Shown here: positions 1 to 11,665 of the stretch, piece by piece
Position numbering within the stretch: position 1 is the first letter of the stretch
Layout of the letters: every line of letters begins with the position of its first letter
Assembly (NCBI GenBank): GCA_964017235.1
Contig: OZ024929.1
Location: forward strand, 113,817,793 to 113,881,792
Origin: Sabellastarte sp. h YS-2021
Lineage: Eukaryota; Annelida; Polychaeta; Sabellida; Sabellidae
Direction of reading: 5' to 3'
Length of the DNA: 64,000 bases
Notes under the pieces: generated by a model
Database searches by the model: none
The model's input: only the letters and a program-made list of their open reading frames with translations
Told to the model about the DNA's origin: nothing
Made by a program: the position numbers and the translations under genes

Positions 1-667
1 AATTGTGATGTCTGCTGTTATTGATTGCCTGAAAAAAATTATTGACATTTTCTAGTATTTATTGCAGGCATCATAACATGAAGTGCTGTATTACAGGCTA
101 TCAGATGTTTTTCTATAGTTCTTTACAAAGGCTTCCTTGAACTGCCTTTCCATATAACCTCACTTGACTCTTTCACAGAAGGCAGTGATCAATTGTTTCA
201 TCAATGAATACACTTTTGCAAGTTGCCTTAAAGCAAGAAAGCCCCAAATTTTGCTTTTGTCATTATTCATTAATCCCAACTGAATCGCACTATATACAGA
301 TAAGTATGCATTAAGAAGAAAATATGTTCAGTACACAAGCTTCTTCAAGAAAAAGATTGTATTTAGTGTCCACTGTCTAGTAACAAAGTAATATAACATT
401 TTAAATTTAACTAGAGTAGGATTCCTTAAGTTACTCTTGACAGAACATTCTTTTTGGAGCATGTTTGCCATAGAAATGTTTCCTGAAAATAAGAATCTTT
501 GATACTGAAGTATATCCAACTGTCTCAGTTGTTGTTCACTAAAATTTGCAACTCGTATCAAAACTGATACAACATTGTGAAAATAATAAGGCTAAGTTGC
601 TTTTTATACTGAAATTAGTGCAACAAAGTTAAAATAGTAAAACAAGATTCTTCATACAGAAACATAC

Positions 668-796
668 CAGGAATACCACTGTCCAAGAGATGGCAGGTTT
701 GACAGCAGGTGGAGTTGAAGGCGTAGCAGTCACCCACAGGCCGAGACCGATCTATAGAGTGACACAGGGCTGCATCTCTGTCACCGTATTCACATC
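668..796 (-). CDS. PLAC-like six-cysteine module exon 2 (secreted protein, continues off the left edge)
   Basis: This 129-bp phase 1-1 exon on the minus strand has acceptor CGTTCTAG| and donor |GTATGTTTCT. It encodes GCEYGDRDAALC, a third Cys after 11 residues, and CYAFNSTCCQTC, giving C-x9-C-x11-C-x6-CC-x2-C. This is the same module as in exon 3120-3260, so the protein has at least two PLAC-like domains in tandem. The donor is followed by intron sequence to position 1 with no recognisable further exon, so the rest of the gene lies outside the window. Candidate identities are an ADAMTS/papilin-like matrix protein or a short secreted protein made only of PLAC modules. No protease domain is visible here. 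Confidence 0.7.
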
Positions 797-2290
797 CTAG
801 AACGACGTGCACCAAGAGTTAAGATGAGAACAGTTTAAGTGTGTAAGATCAGCACTGGAGTGAAAAGTGATTTTTAAATATATAGAACCAATCTTAAAAT
901 AGTAATGTGTGGTAATGTTACAGGTAAAAATAAAGCTGACACAGAAGGAAGTTTGGTGAATGCATCGGGCATCTGATTTGGAAAGTAAGATCTGTGAAAA
1001 CTCACAAAGCAAAGACTTCTAATTTGTTGGCCAAAGAATTTATTAATGTCTGGCTGAGAAGGGTGGGGCAGTGATAACTGATTTCATGTTCCAACAGACG
1101 TCTTATATTCATCCCCAGAAACATTCAGCATAAAACTTAGACATGTAAACAGAAATTTATGTTTTTCAAAGTTTCAGTACAGAAATGTCTTAAATTTACG
1201 ATTAAGATTTAAATTGTTTTAATATTCTATCGTTTCCTGAATATGTTAAAAATGTGGCTTCTGTTATCTTCTCAAAATTTTCCAATATACAGTAGTAATA
1301 AGACCAATGGCTCTTTTATAACAAAAGTGAAAATGCACAACTATTTTAACTGAATTCCCAATGTTGCCAATAAATGAGAATTTAAGAAAATATGGTCATA
1401 CTGCTGACATCACATTTTGGCACAATCAAGAATGTGTTATTTTTGGACATGACAAACACTGTCTTACAAACACCCAGAAATAAAGAAATAAAATTCTGGC
1501 AAATTGTAATTTAAAATGTGATGCCAAAAGCAAAGGTTAGATGACTAAAGATTTTTTTAGCTTAAAAGCTTTCTAAAGAAATAAGTTATCAGACTTCACA
1601 TTTGCAGATAACAATTGCCAAAATAATCTTAAAAATTCTTTAACATTCACGACTTAAATACATACTGCTAACAGTACAAAAGTCTTTGTTACCACAGTTA
1701 TAGCATATGATTAACCAAATAGAAATGTTGCTCCTTTGGGGATTTTTTGTAAATTCTTCCCTTTATTTTACACATTCCACTGTATTTTCTGACCACTTAT
1801 ATATTCTTTTGAGTAACATTAGTGTTTGTGTAAGTCACTACACCTTGAACAATTTGACATAATAGATAGCTCATGGTGAATATTTCATGAAGTGCTTTTG
1901 TGGTAGTAAAATAACACAATGCAATGTAATTCTGGGGGCTTATCATTACAACCTTTCATCCATAATTCAAGTTTTTGTACAACCTAAAGATCTCTTCCAC
2001 ACCGATAGTGTTTTACTCTTTTTCAGTAACTGGTTGCTTTTAGTTAACTTTCAGTTGCAGAATCATGAGCTTGTAGTCAGTATATACTAACTATCTGAAG
2101 CAAAATGATTGGCACCCCTATAACGAATGGATAGGTCAAGGTTTAATATTACTTTAAACACAATGTATAGGTCATATCACAACATTGGAGCTAAGAGTAT
2201 GGGGAAAGCAATGGTCATTAGATGGTCAAGATTTTGCACTGTATGCCATATGACATTTGCAAGCATCCACAGGGGAGAATTATATATTGA
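797..2290. other. Intron sequence, nothing recognised
   Basis: AT-rich intron of the PLAC gene. No open frame longer than about 70 codons and no clear repeat was seen. Intron also continues from 2455 to 3119 without a recognisable element. Confidence 0.5.
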
Positions 2291-2454
2291 TACAGTAGAA
2301 CCGCTATTATCCGACCCTCCATTATCCAAATTTTCAGTTATCCAACCTCAAACTCACTCTCCCAACTCCATTTAAACCTGTTATTTTAGTCTTTCTATTA
2401 TCCAACGTAATTGTTACTATCCCTGGAGGGTCGGATAATTGAGGTTCTACTGTA
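2291..2454. mobile_element. Palindromic MITE, pogo/mariner-like, TA target site
   Basis: The ends are inverted: left TACAGTAGAACCGCTATTAT, right the complement ending GGTTCTACTGTA. TA at both ends fits a Tc1/mariner-type target-site duplication. There is no coding capacity. The interior (CTCCCAACTCCATTTAAACC) matches, in reverse, the copy at 10725-10890. Confidence 0.75.
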
Positions 2455-3119
2455 TTTCAATTTCAATTGATAAAGCTTCCTGGATTTCAATGTCAGTACC
2501 AAATGTATTCATTTCTACTACCTCATGAGGCAGTATTTTCAAAATATTGTCTTATTTTACAACCGCTTTATATTTTGATCATTAATACTCACATGTTTGC
2601 AGATTTATTTTAGGTTCTTTAAGGAAATTACTTGTACAACTGTCTTCTGTTAAACTTATGATCTTTCTGAAATATCTTCTGTATTATTCAGAAAATGAGG
2701 CACTAATGGCTGTGAAATAATCCATTTTTTGACAAAAAAAAGAGTAATCATTCAATATCCATCTATTTTCAACATCAATTAGAGTTCAATGTTGACATTG
2801 AACTTTAATTTCTGCACTAGAAACAATGTCCAACTTTTTCCAAATTAAGATTTGGGTTGGTATTCCAACCCACTGCCTCAGAGGTTGGAGGGAAGGAGGT
2901 TTCCACGACATTAGTCTGATGCCGATCTATGTTCAAATACTCATGCTTGTGCAAAGGTAATCTTTTGTTTGAACAACCATTCTTTTTTCACACACTTTCA
3001 AATCTGTTAGTGACTAAATTCTACAAAGTCTGGTGATATTAGCTGAGAACATAACAATTCAATTCACAGCACATGAGTCCTGGGAAATACCTGTCCGCAT
3101 TCTTTCACTCTTGACATAC

Positions 3120-3260
3120 CTGCAATAGGAAGCTTGAGTTTCTCACAAGTTGCACAGCATCTCTCTCTATGTCTGAGGTCATAACAACGGGATAGTGGGA
3201 TCTTCCTACCCAGCTTTCTACACCACTTGGCAGTGTCTTCACATCCACCAGAGTCCACTC
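3120..3260 (-). CDS. PLAC-like six-cysteine module exon 1 (secreted protein)
   Basis: This 141-bp exon is flanked by TTTGTTGACAG| and |GTATGTCAAG on the minus strand and is phase 1 at both ends, so the module can be shuffled or skipped without a frameshift. It encodes VDSGGCEDTAKWC, then a third Cys, then CCATC. The cysteine spacing is C-x6-C-x11-C-x8-CC-x2-C. That resembles the PLAC (protease and lacunin) domain found at the C-termini of ADAMTS proteins, papilin and lacunin; ShK domains lack the CC pair. It follows the signal-peptide exon and precedes a second copy of the module at 668-796. The intron just upstream carries tandem copies of this exon's own acceptor (3251-3715). The family call is from the Cys pattern only. 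Confidence 0.72.
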
Positions 3261-3718
3261 CTGTCAACAAACAAAAACACAAAATAATGGACAGATAGGT
3301 ACAGTATACGGGAACAAAGAGCTTTCAAATCATTTAGGCCAACACATGTCAACAGACAAAAACACAATATAATGGACTGGTTAATACAGCACAATCACTG
3401 AAAAAGTTTCCCAATCACTGAAGGTTAACTCCTATCAATGCACAAAACCACTATACAATGGACGGACAACTATAGTTTTTTTCTGAAATAAAAGGTCAAC
3501 CGAGCAAAGTACTACACAAATGACAGCTAGAATATACTGAAAAAGAGCTCATCATCAACTATGGCCCTCTCCTGTCAACAAGTTAAAACACTGTACAATG
3601 GACAGGCTCCTGTCAACAGAGAGAAAATACATTAAAGTGAACCAACTGACACAGTATAACACAGCAATAGGTTTCCAATCAAATAAAGTCAATTCCTGTC
3701 AACAGCCAAAAACACCAT
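3251..3718. repeat. Degenerate ~86-bp tandem repeat spanning a 3' splice site
   Basis: CCTGTCAACA or a near variant recurs at 3260, 3345, 3431, 3571, 3609 and 3695, mostly 85-86 bp apart, each followed by a run like AAAACACnnTACAATGGACAG-type sequence (written loosely). The first unit contains the real acceptor of the exon ending at 3260. A LINE insertion (about 3719-4465) splits the array; a further unit at about 4531-4550 also copies exon bases (AGTCCACTC). It lies in the intron of the PLAC gene. Confidence 0.6.
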
Positions 3719-4465
3719 ACTAATTCTAATTCTAATAGCACTTTTATAGCGCGTAATCTCTGTCAAAAAGACAGACTCTAAGGCGCATCACACAAAAACA
3801 TTGTTCAATATTCATAAACCAGAGACATTGCAGGGGTCAGCACCGCGGAGAAAGCAGGAGGAGATTGGAAATTTAGGGTGGATATGCTTTTCCAAAGAGG
3901 TATGACTTCAGCTTTTACCTGAAGGAGGCAAGTGAGTTTGCAGAACAGACCTCGTCAGGAAGGTCATTCCAAATCATAGGTGCGTCATACGCAAAACTGG
4001 GTCCAAAATACTTTCGAGACTTGAAAACTGAAGCAAAGTGGGGAACCTCAAGAAACATGCCATCAGATTGACTTCGACAAGTGTTATATGCACTATGTCT
4101 GGGTATGAGAAAGGGTTCAAAGTATTTGGGGTTACCACTGTGTAGGAACTTATAAACAAGCATGGCAGTCTTAAAGATAGAACGGTACTTAATCGGCGAC
4201 CAGTGTAGTGCTTTTCTAACTGGAGTGATGTGTGAATACTTGGTGGTGTTGGCAACAATTCTGGCAAGACTGTTCTGAACACATTGAAGTTTGCACAGAT
4301 CCAGAGCTGAGAGACCTCTGAACAGAGAGTTACAGTAATCAAGACGACTTCCGACCAGAGCATTGGCAGCTATGAGGGCAGCTTCATGTGTCAGATGTCC
4401 TCGGAGTCGCTTAAGATCCCGGACACTAGCAAAACAAGCCTTGCATACAATAGACAGACAGGTAC
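3719..4465 (-). mobile_element. 5'-truncated L2/CR1-like LINE, 3' portion of reverse-transcriptase ORF
   Basis: On the minus strand a frame of about 185 residues (4472-3915) has the hallmarks of the C-terminal part of an L2/CR1-type ORF2: SRLDYCNSLFRGL, LQCVQNSLARIV, HITPVRKALHWSPIKYR and WNDLPDEV. After the ORF the element ends in a TATAAAAGTGCTATTAGAAT-type tail with short ATTAGA repeats at about 3719-3740. It interrupts the 86-bp acceptor repeat; CATAC on each side may be a short target-site duplication. It cannot be autonomous because the endonuclease and most of the RT are missing. Confidence 0.82.
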
Positions 4466-4599
4466 AGTACAATGATTACAAGACTTTTCAATGAAGTTGG
4501 AACTGTTTTCTGTTGTTATAGACACCAGTCAGTCCACTCTTGCCAACAAAGTTCTTTGCAAATAACCAAGGTCAACTACTGTCAACCTAGCTACATCTT

Positions 4600-6285
4600 T
4601 GTAAAACTTTTAATTTTTTACAAATTTCACAATTGTGCATCATCTGATTTGACTGGCAACATAAACATACACAAATGTGTAAACCTTTGTGGAAAAGAAA
4701 GTGTTTACAAGTCAGTATACGATTTTTATTATAACATTTATTACACCCTAAGGTGTTCAGAACCTGAGGCATAATTCAAAGTTGATAGGTTAGCAATGAT
4801 ACAAAAAAGCCAAGTGTGGCATTATCCTTTTTCTTCTACAGGGTAAAAGCTAGTTTGTTAATATATGTCTCTCTATTTCTCACATTTTCCTCAGTTAAAA
4901 CTATTTTCCAGCAGCCAGGTATGACTACGTAAAACATCTGTGACAAGAGAAAAACAATTTTTATGACAGAAATTGTTTAACAAGGCAGTTTGTTCAGTGT
5001 TCAAAATTCATATGATGAATGCATCATCTTTTTCAAAATAATTGTAATCATTTTTGGTATAAAATTTTCAGTGAACAGAAGAGCTTGAATTGTTGTAACT
5101 GCAGGAAACACAGTATATATGTGAAGATTTTAGCTTGAAGAAAATTTCACTGATTTTGAATTTTTAAGAAATTCTTTGGAATATCTACTTTCTCAAAAAA
5201 GAAATACAAGTTACATTGTAGGTATTCTTTACAAAAGATGTGTTTCTTTTCAGTAATTATAGTTTAATAGGGGTTAATTTCTACTGAAGAGAATAATACA
5301 GACTTAAAGTTTTGGTGGAAATTAGTTTTGACACCAGTTAAGACAACTAAAATAACTATAATGTCTAGTAAAAGTTTTCAATACAATTTACCAGGCAACA
5401 GCTTTTCACACTAACAAGGACTTCTCTGGGAAATAAATTTGGTAAAAACTGCTCAAACTATTTCCATTTCTAGTCACAAAATAAGTCTTAAAAAAACAAC
5501 AAAAATTGTGGTTGCTTTTTATCAACAATAAGCAGGATTGAACTGTTATTCTTTATCTTTTTTTGGACAATGGAATTCACCTGAATGTTTCCATTGATTT
5601 TTCTCAGGACCACAAGTAGTTTCACCTGCAACTGTCATAATATCCTACCTTATAAGTATTAGCCTTGCTATAATAATACAAGATGTAAAACCAGGGCAAA
5701 TGGGTTGTAACACTTTTCAACACCACATTAACCTTAACTTGCAGAGTGGCCATTTTACCCAAGTAGATTCAGCTTTATGACATCAGAGAAAATACTGTCA
5801 CCAGTCTCAATTACAGTAATTCTGTCAGATCACAACGTGTTCATCTTAAAATGGAAAGTCTGATTTTAATGTGACAATATATTCACAGAAAGGTTTTTTT
5901 CCAATGCCAAAACAACAAACACAAGTCCATCTCAATCGACCTGTGATGTTACAAATCTGATAACAGCAAAGGAGAGTCTCACCAGTCATGCTTACCTCTG
6001 AAAATTGAATTCAATTGGTTTATGGGATTTTTCACCCAGTTTACCTGTATTAATGACAAACTTTAAAACATTCAACCACTATCACACTAGCATACAAGAC
6101 ATGCTTTACATAAATCCGAAAATTTGACGGCAGCTTTTTTTATTTTTTAGCTACATTCATCAATTGTCATAGAAACTATTGACTACAAAGTGTAAAAGTG
6201 TACAAAGTGTACCATGATAAGACGTTATTTTTCAAGGAAAGCAGGGAACTGCCTCTATTTATCAAAGGTCAAAGTTGGGGTGTTA
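4600..6285. other. Intron of the PLAC gene, nothing recognised
   Basis: AT-rich sequence without a credible exon, tandem array or transposon terminus that I could see. Confidence 0.45.
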
Positions 6286-6289
6286 TGTC

Positions 6290-6425
6290 CCATTGAATAG
6301 CTAGGGTCATATTGGGATAGGTCCTCAGCTTTGTCACCTTTGGAAGTGAAACCCACACAAAGGTGACAGCCTGTGATTACTAGATACCAAACCAGCTAAC
6401 CCACTAGGCCACTGAAGACCTCTCT
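6290..6425 (-). repeat. Degenerate tRNA-derived SINE head
   Basis: The minus strand reads AGTGGCCTAGTGGGTTAGC, a good pol III A-box context, followed about 45 bp later by GTGGGTTTCACTTCC, a decayed B box. The A-box context resembles the plus-strand SINE at 18305-18640. No clear tail or target-site duplication. Confidence 0.5.
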
Positions 6426-7749
6426 CTTTTTTATGAAATTCTTAAAGTCAACTCAGCACAAATCTGAAAAAGAAAATTCACTGAAATAAGCTTTCAGTTG
6501 AAACTTGTCTTTATCTATTCCAAAATATTAAAATTAATATGCTATATAACAACTGACGTACAGAATAAAATCTACAAACAGTACGTCTTGGCCAAGGCTT
6601 GTTACATATGTCTATAGGGCTCACTGCAATGATAAGCTGAAGAAATGTAAGAATGCCACTTATGGTGAAGTGTTGTATTAAAGGTTAAACCAAACACCAT
6701 AAAATGATATCCTCTACCTTTTCAGATTAGTTGATAGATCTAATAAAATTAAATTGATAACTTCTTGACAGTGTTTAAGAACAGAACTTGTTTTCACAGA
6801 AGATGTGTAATTGTTATCAAAGATAGTACAAGCTTCTTACAAATATACTTGTTCATACTAACAACGATGGATTTTAGTTGAGCATAACCTTTATACAGAA
6901 ATATCAATGAACCCACCATTACTCAAGAACTTTTACAATAACATTCTGGTTATAAGAAATAACACTACTCACTATCTGTTTGGTAATTTTTTTTACTGAT
7001 ATCATTCACAGTTTTTAGAGATAGTCTACAAGTTCCAGCAACTGTTCAAATGGCAATGTGCTCCTCCAAGATAAGTCTTGATAACAAGGGTTCCAGTGGT
7101 ATCAGTGTTAGACATATTAATTACAGTAGACTCTATTGCTAGACACATTACTTGTATTTATTGTAGAATTAATTATGATATGCATCTTGCAATATTTACA
7201 GATGTTATCACAATGTTTAGCTAGAGAGACACCTGCCAGACTGTATATATTTATACCAAAGTCAAAATACTTGTTCGTTTTTTTACAGGTTAATCTTTCA
7301 TCATTAGTCTTTGGGAAAATGTAAAACATTTTGACAAATGGTTTCTATGGTTTTTCCACAAGTGCTGGTTGTTTTTTGCAGTCAAGTACAAAATACCCAA
7401 AAACATTAGGTTTGTAGGCATCAAAACTCCATCACAAAACAGGAATGCCTGTTGTAAGAACTGTTTATTTTACATTTAAATAAAATAACATTTAATTAAC
7501 CATGTAAAACAAGTTTTTTACATGAACTAACTTAAAAATAGGTTAACAATAATTTAAAATAAATGAACCATGTAACATCTACCAGACAGTTATCAAAATG
7601 ATTTACAGAAAACAGAAAATAATATATACTAAATAGAGTGATTACAATTGTGAACATCCAAATGGTACTCCCAGTTAAATATACTACAATTTTATCTCTA
7701 CTTTTGGTTTTATCACTACTGAAATGGAGCAAGTTACTACAGCTATAGA

Positions 7750-8010
7750 GTTAGTTGTTTCACATGTGAAGCAGTAGCCTTGCTGAAGGCTCAAGTTTCT
7801 TTGCAGTTAGGGAAAATATTCAATTCAGATAATGGAGATTCAGTTCCTATAATGTACTCATATATGTACTGACTTTTACAGCAGCATACAACTAAGAGAA
7901 AGATACAATTCTATCTCTTAACATGTATGGGAGTTTTATGAATACCAAATATCTGTGTGCATGTTTGAAAAGACATCATCATGCAAATTTGAGACTCAGG
8001 CAAGGCTAGC
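7750..8010. repeat. Dispersed repeat, copy 1
   Basis: Shares GTGAAGCAG...AGCCTTGCTGAAGGCT-like and GTTTTATGAATACCAA...TCTGTGT segments, in the same order, with 14935-15220. No termini or coding capacity recognised. Confidence 0.4.
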
Positions 8011-10724
8011 AAAGCAGGAATGAGTACTGAACAGAAATAGGTTTCTATTTGGAGCTGTCTTATAATAATATTAAGAGGTTATTAACCCAATTTCATACTA
8101 ATATCTCACTGGAGCCATAGTTCACTCTGGTTTTACCCGTTAAAAATTTCATTGTTAACAACAGAAAATAATTAAGAACAAAGCAACAAAATTCCTTTAG
8201 TTTTTATTATTATATTTTAGAATGCTGAATTTCTATAGTTTTGTTAATTTGTGGAATTTAAGGGGGTAACAAAGATCTAGTGCCTGTAAAAGAATTTTTC
8301 TTTTTTATTTCCTTTTACTTTGATGCATTTTCTTATCAGTATTTCCTTGATCTCAGGTGTTTTTATTAGAGTTTCATTAATTTGGTGGAATTTGGGGTTC
8401 ATCACAAAGCAGATCTATGTACTCTGATCTTTTCACCTTGTTCTTTTCATGATTAACACATGTGCTTTTACTTAATATATTTGCTTGTTTATTTGCTTGA
8501 AATTTTCTTCTTTTTTATAGAAGTAACATGTAATTCATAAAACAAACTAGATTTTTATATAAATTTATATGGTACAAATTGCCCAGCCTCAAATGAGCTT
8601 GCAAAATAGAGAGTATTTCTTATGCGGGTTAAAAACATATTATGGATATAAAAAATTAAAGATGTAACACAAATACACTGAATATAAATGGGAAAAACTT
8701 GACACTCATAATATAGTAACCATGGAGTAGCCTTTAAATTCAACACATAAAATGATGAAAAGTTATGGTAAGAATTTTATCTATAGACCATATTTTATCT
8801 TTCTTATATTCTCTTTTAAGTTATCCATTCAAGTTATCCATTCACAAATTCTTTAAATTCCTTATAAAACTCTTCGAAATTTGTCTAGATCAAACTCACA
8901 ATATATTTCTGTAAGTATAATTTAACACAACAGGTTTTTTTCACATTGTAACTTTTTTCCAAAGTGTCAAAGGCAAACTGGAAATGTTTTTAATTACCAG
9001 CTACCAAGAAGAAAGATCCTATTTAACCAATAATCAATACTGTATAACTGAATTACATGACCAAATCAAATCAGATAGTTAATCTAGGTTCAATCAATTT
9101 AATTGCTCAGCCAATTAGTAAAATCCTCATGAAGGTTGTGGTCCCCTTCAATCTACATTACTAGTATTCTAGTACCAGCAACATTTAATCAAACATGTCA
9201 CACAGAATTATATAGCTGTATTTACAATTTTCAAAGTATTTGACTATTTGTTACTGGCTTTAGGCTAAATGAGACAAATCAATTGCTTTTGACCACAGGA
9301 TGCCAAAGAATATCATCAATTCTGAGTTATCAGAAAATGCTGCCTGAGATTTATACAACAGAGTGGCTGTAGATTAATGAGCTGAGGATGAACTAATGTC
9401 AGCACAATAATACTTTGGCACTCAGGTCACATCTAGGTAATGGGCTTCTTGTGGTTTTGTCCCACACAACTATCTCTACAAATACACATTTTCTTCTCTT
9501 GAAATTCCACTTTGCTTTTCCAGATTTAACTGTACTTTCACACACACTTAAAAGATTTCTGAAAAGCTCCCACAAAGCTTTGACTCAGTGAAAGTGGAAA
9601 ATTGTTTAGAAACTACTCTAGATATAGTGATAACATTTTACTTCTTGCTGTCTCTATTTTGTCATCAAGTCAAAAGTTATTCTATCCCACAGCTTGTAAT
9701 GCTTCTCTATGATTTGAGTATTGCAGATCTTTTTCATGCCTAAAAGTGGCCATATCAAAGGTCTGGCTTTCCTATTTATGGATTTATTCTCAATTTAACT
9801 GAACCTGTTTATGGTCACCTTATACTTTTAAGGCTGCTTTACCAGAAGACCCATCATATTTTGACTTTCTATTGCCTCCCCTTTATAATTTCCTGATATC
9901 CATCACATGGCTAAATAGGGAAAACCCCAATTGATGGGGCTTGAAATTAATCATTTGTCTGGAAAAACACTTTCTTTCTCCCAGTTATCAAATACCTTAA
10001 AAAAGTTAACAAGAAAACTGGATTTTATGCCCAGGTAGAAGGGAGCCTGGAATAGAAGATGACCATAAAACAGATTTAGTTCAATCAAGAATAGATCCAC
10101 AATTGAAAAGTTGCAAAATGACAACTACCACACAATAGCATTATAGAAACTGCTGGTTTCATGATATCTATGAGAGTAAAAAAAATGTGTGACAAATATA
10201 ATCTGTAGTTACAGGCTGAACAGTTGCACAAAAAAAATCAACTGCAGCCATGGATACACTATGGTTTTGCCAACACACAAGTTCAGGGACTGATACAAGA
10301 AATAACTGATTTGTATATAGCCTTATTCAGAAATTTCCCTTACAGATCTACATTCCAAAACTTTATCTTTTTTGCACTTGAAAAGGGTTTCTATTGATTT
10401 CTTGGAGCCTAATTCAACACACGTTGTAGTATGTAAATGAGACTTTGCCAAAGAAATTCTCAATGTGTTAGAAAAAAAGTTTTTCACTTCAAAGTGAGTC
10501 CAAATATACCTTTTGGCAAACTAAATGTGGGCAGAGTTACTTTTTTTACCTTTTGTATATTCTAAATTTTATACTTCTATTTTACTGTTGTGAGTTAGCC
10601 TCCCAAATATCTCAATAACGCTGTTCGGAACAAAATCTTATTAGCCATACCACTCGTGTTTTAAGTCATGAAGCAGCTTTGAGTCTGCAGCTTACTTACA
10701 ACTATTATGGACAATCATCTAAAA
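8011..10724. other. Intron of the PLAC gene, nothing recognised
   Basis: AT-rich intron. The only internal similarity seen is a pair of segments (about 8240 and 8375) sharing TTAATTTGTGGAATTT-like sequence. Confidence 0.4.
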
Positions 10725-10890
10725 TACAGCAGAACCTCTATTATCCGACCCTCTTGGGAGAGTAAAAATAAGGTCAGATAATAGAAAAGTTGGCCAATAG
10801 AAAGCCTAAAATAACAGGTTTAAATGGAGTTGGGAGAGTCAGTTTGTGGTCAGAAAATTGAAAATTTGGATAATAGGGGTTCTAGTGTAG
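10725..10890. mobile_element. Palindromic MITE, second copy in opposite orientation
   Basis: Begins TACAGCAGAACCTCTATTAT and ends GGGGTTCTAGTGTA. The interior carries the reverse complement of the core seen at 2291-2454 (GGTTTAAATGGAGTTGGGAG). Same pogo/mariner-like family, more decayed ends, no ORF. Confidence 0.72.
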
Positions 10891-11033
10891 TAAACATGTT
10901 CAAAAACCTTGGCATGTGATTCTTTCTCTTCTGAGTACTCAACATTGATCTATCTGGTAATGAGGCAGTTATGACTCCCGTTAAACAGGTTACCATGGCT
11001 TATCTCTAGGGGGTTACAACCAATCTTTTAGAC

Positions 11034-11665
11034 CCCAGTTATACATGGCCGGATGTACTGCTGGATCGCGGCAGGTTACCTAATTTGGAAAATGTTGAAA
11101 AATGTTGACTGATTTACGGATCATATTTTCCGCATCCATAACATCCATAATGACCTTGTGAGACCCGTAACGACGTGCTGCAATCTGGAGCGATCCATTA
11201 GCGGCATGCTCAAAATCAGATAAGATCTCTAGACCATTACAGAGAAATCAAACATACTTGATTTTTCCGGGAAGTCCGTACGGATGCGGTATCCGTAGTT
11301 CTTCCGTATCTCCATAGCTCATCTGTGAGTGTCCTTATTGTACGTATACCCATCCTGGATGTCCTCGTGGCATCCCTTTCATCCGTGACGCTTCTGTGGC
11401 AACAAATATCGCCCAAAACATAGCCGGATCTAACCGCGTCTGCTACGGATTGACACGGAAATGGTGTGCGGATTAAAAAACAGTCAAAAGGACATCTGCA
11501 AACCTGTCCGTGGGTCACCGTAGCGCTCCATAGGAGATCCTTAGTGGATCTGTGGCAGATCCGTAAATCTTTTTCATGATCCAACCTCATCCATGTCAGT
11601 TTCCATATATGGAACCATGGCCTATATCTGTGGGGGATCCGTGAAAGTGTAACAGGCCCTAACAG
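11034..11665. repeat. GC/CpG-rich insert, candidate decayed DNA transposon
   Basis: This block is much richer in GC and CpG than its surroundings and repeats GGATCCGTA/TACGGATCC-type words throughout. The outer ends (CAGTTATACATGGCCGGAT on the left; the complement of TGTTACACTTTCACGGAT on the right) can be read as diverged terminal inverted repeats. A minus-strand open frame of 117 codons inside it looks like an artefact of the CpG-rich words. Confidence 0.4.

Noticed and set aside
11237..11590. 117-codon minus-strand open frame
   Set aside because: It lies in a CpG-rich repeat full of GGATCCGTA words, with no domain and low-complexity Arg/Thr content.
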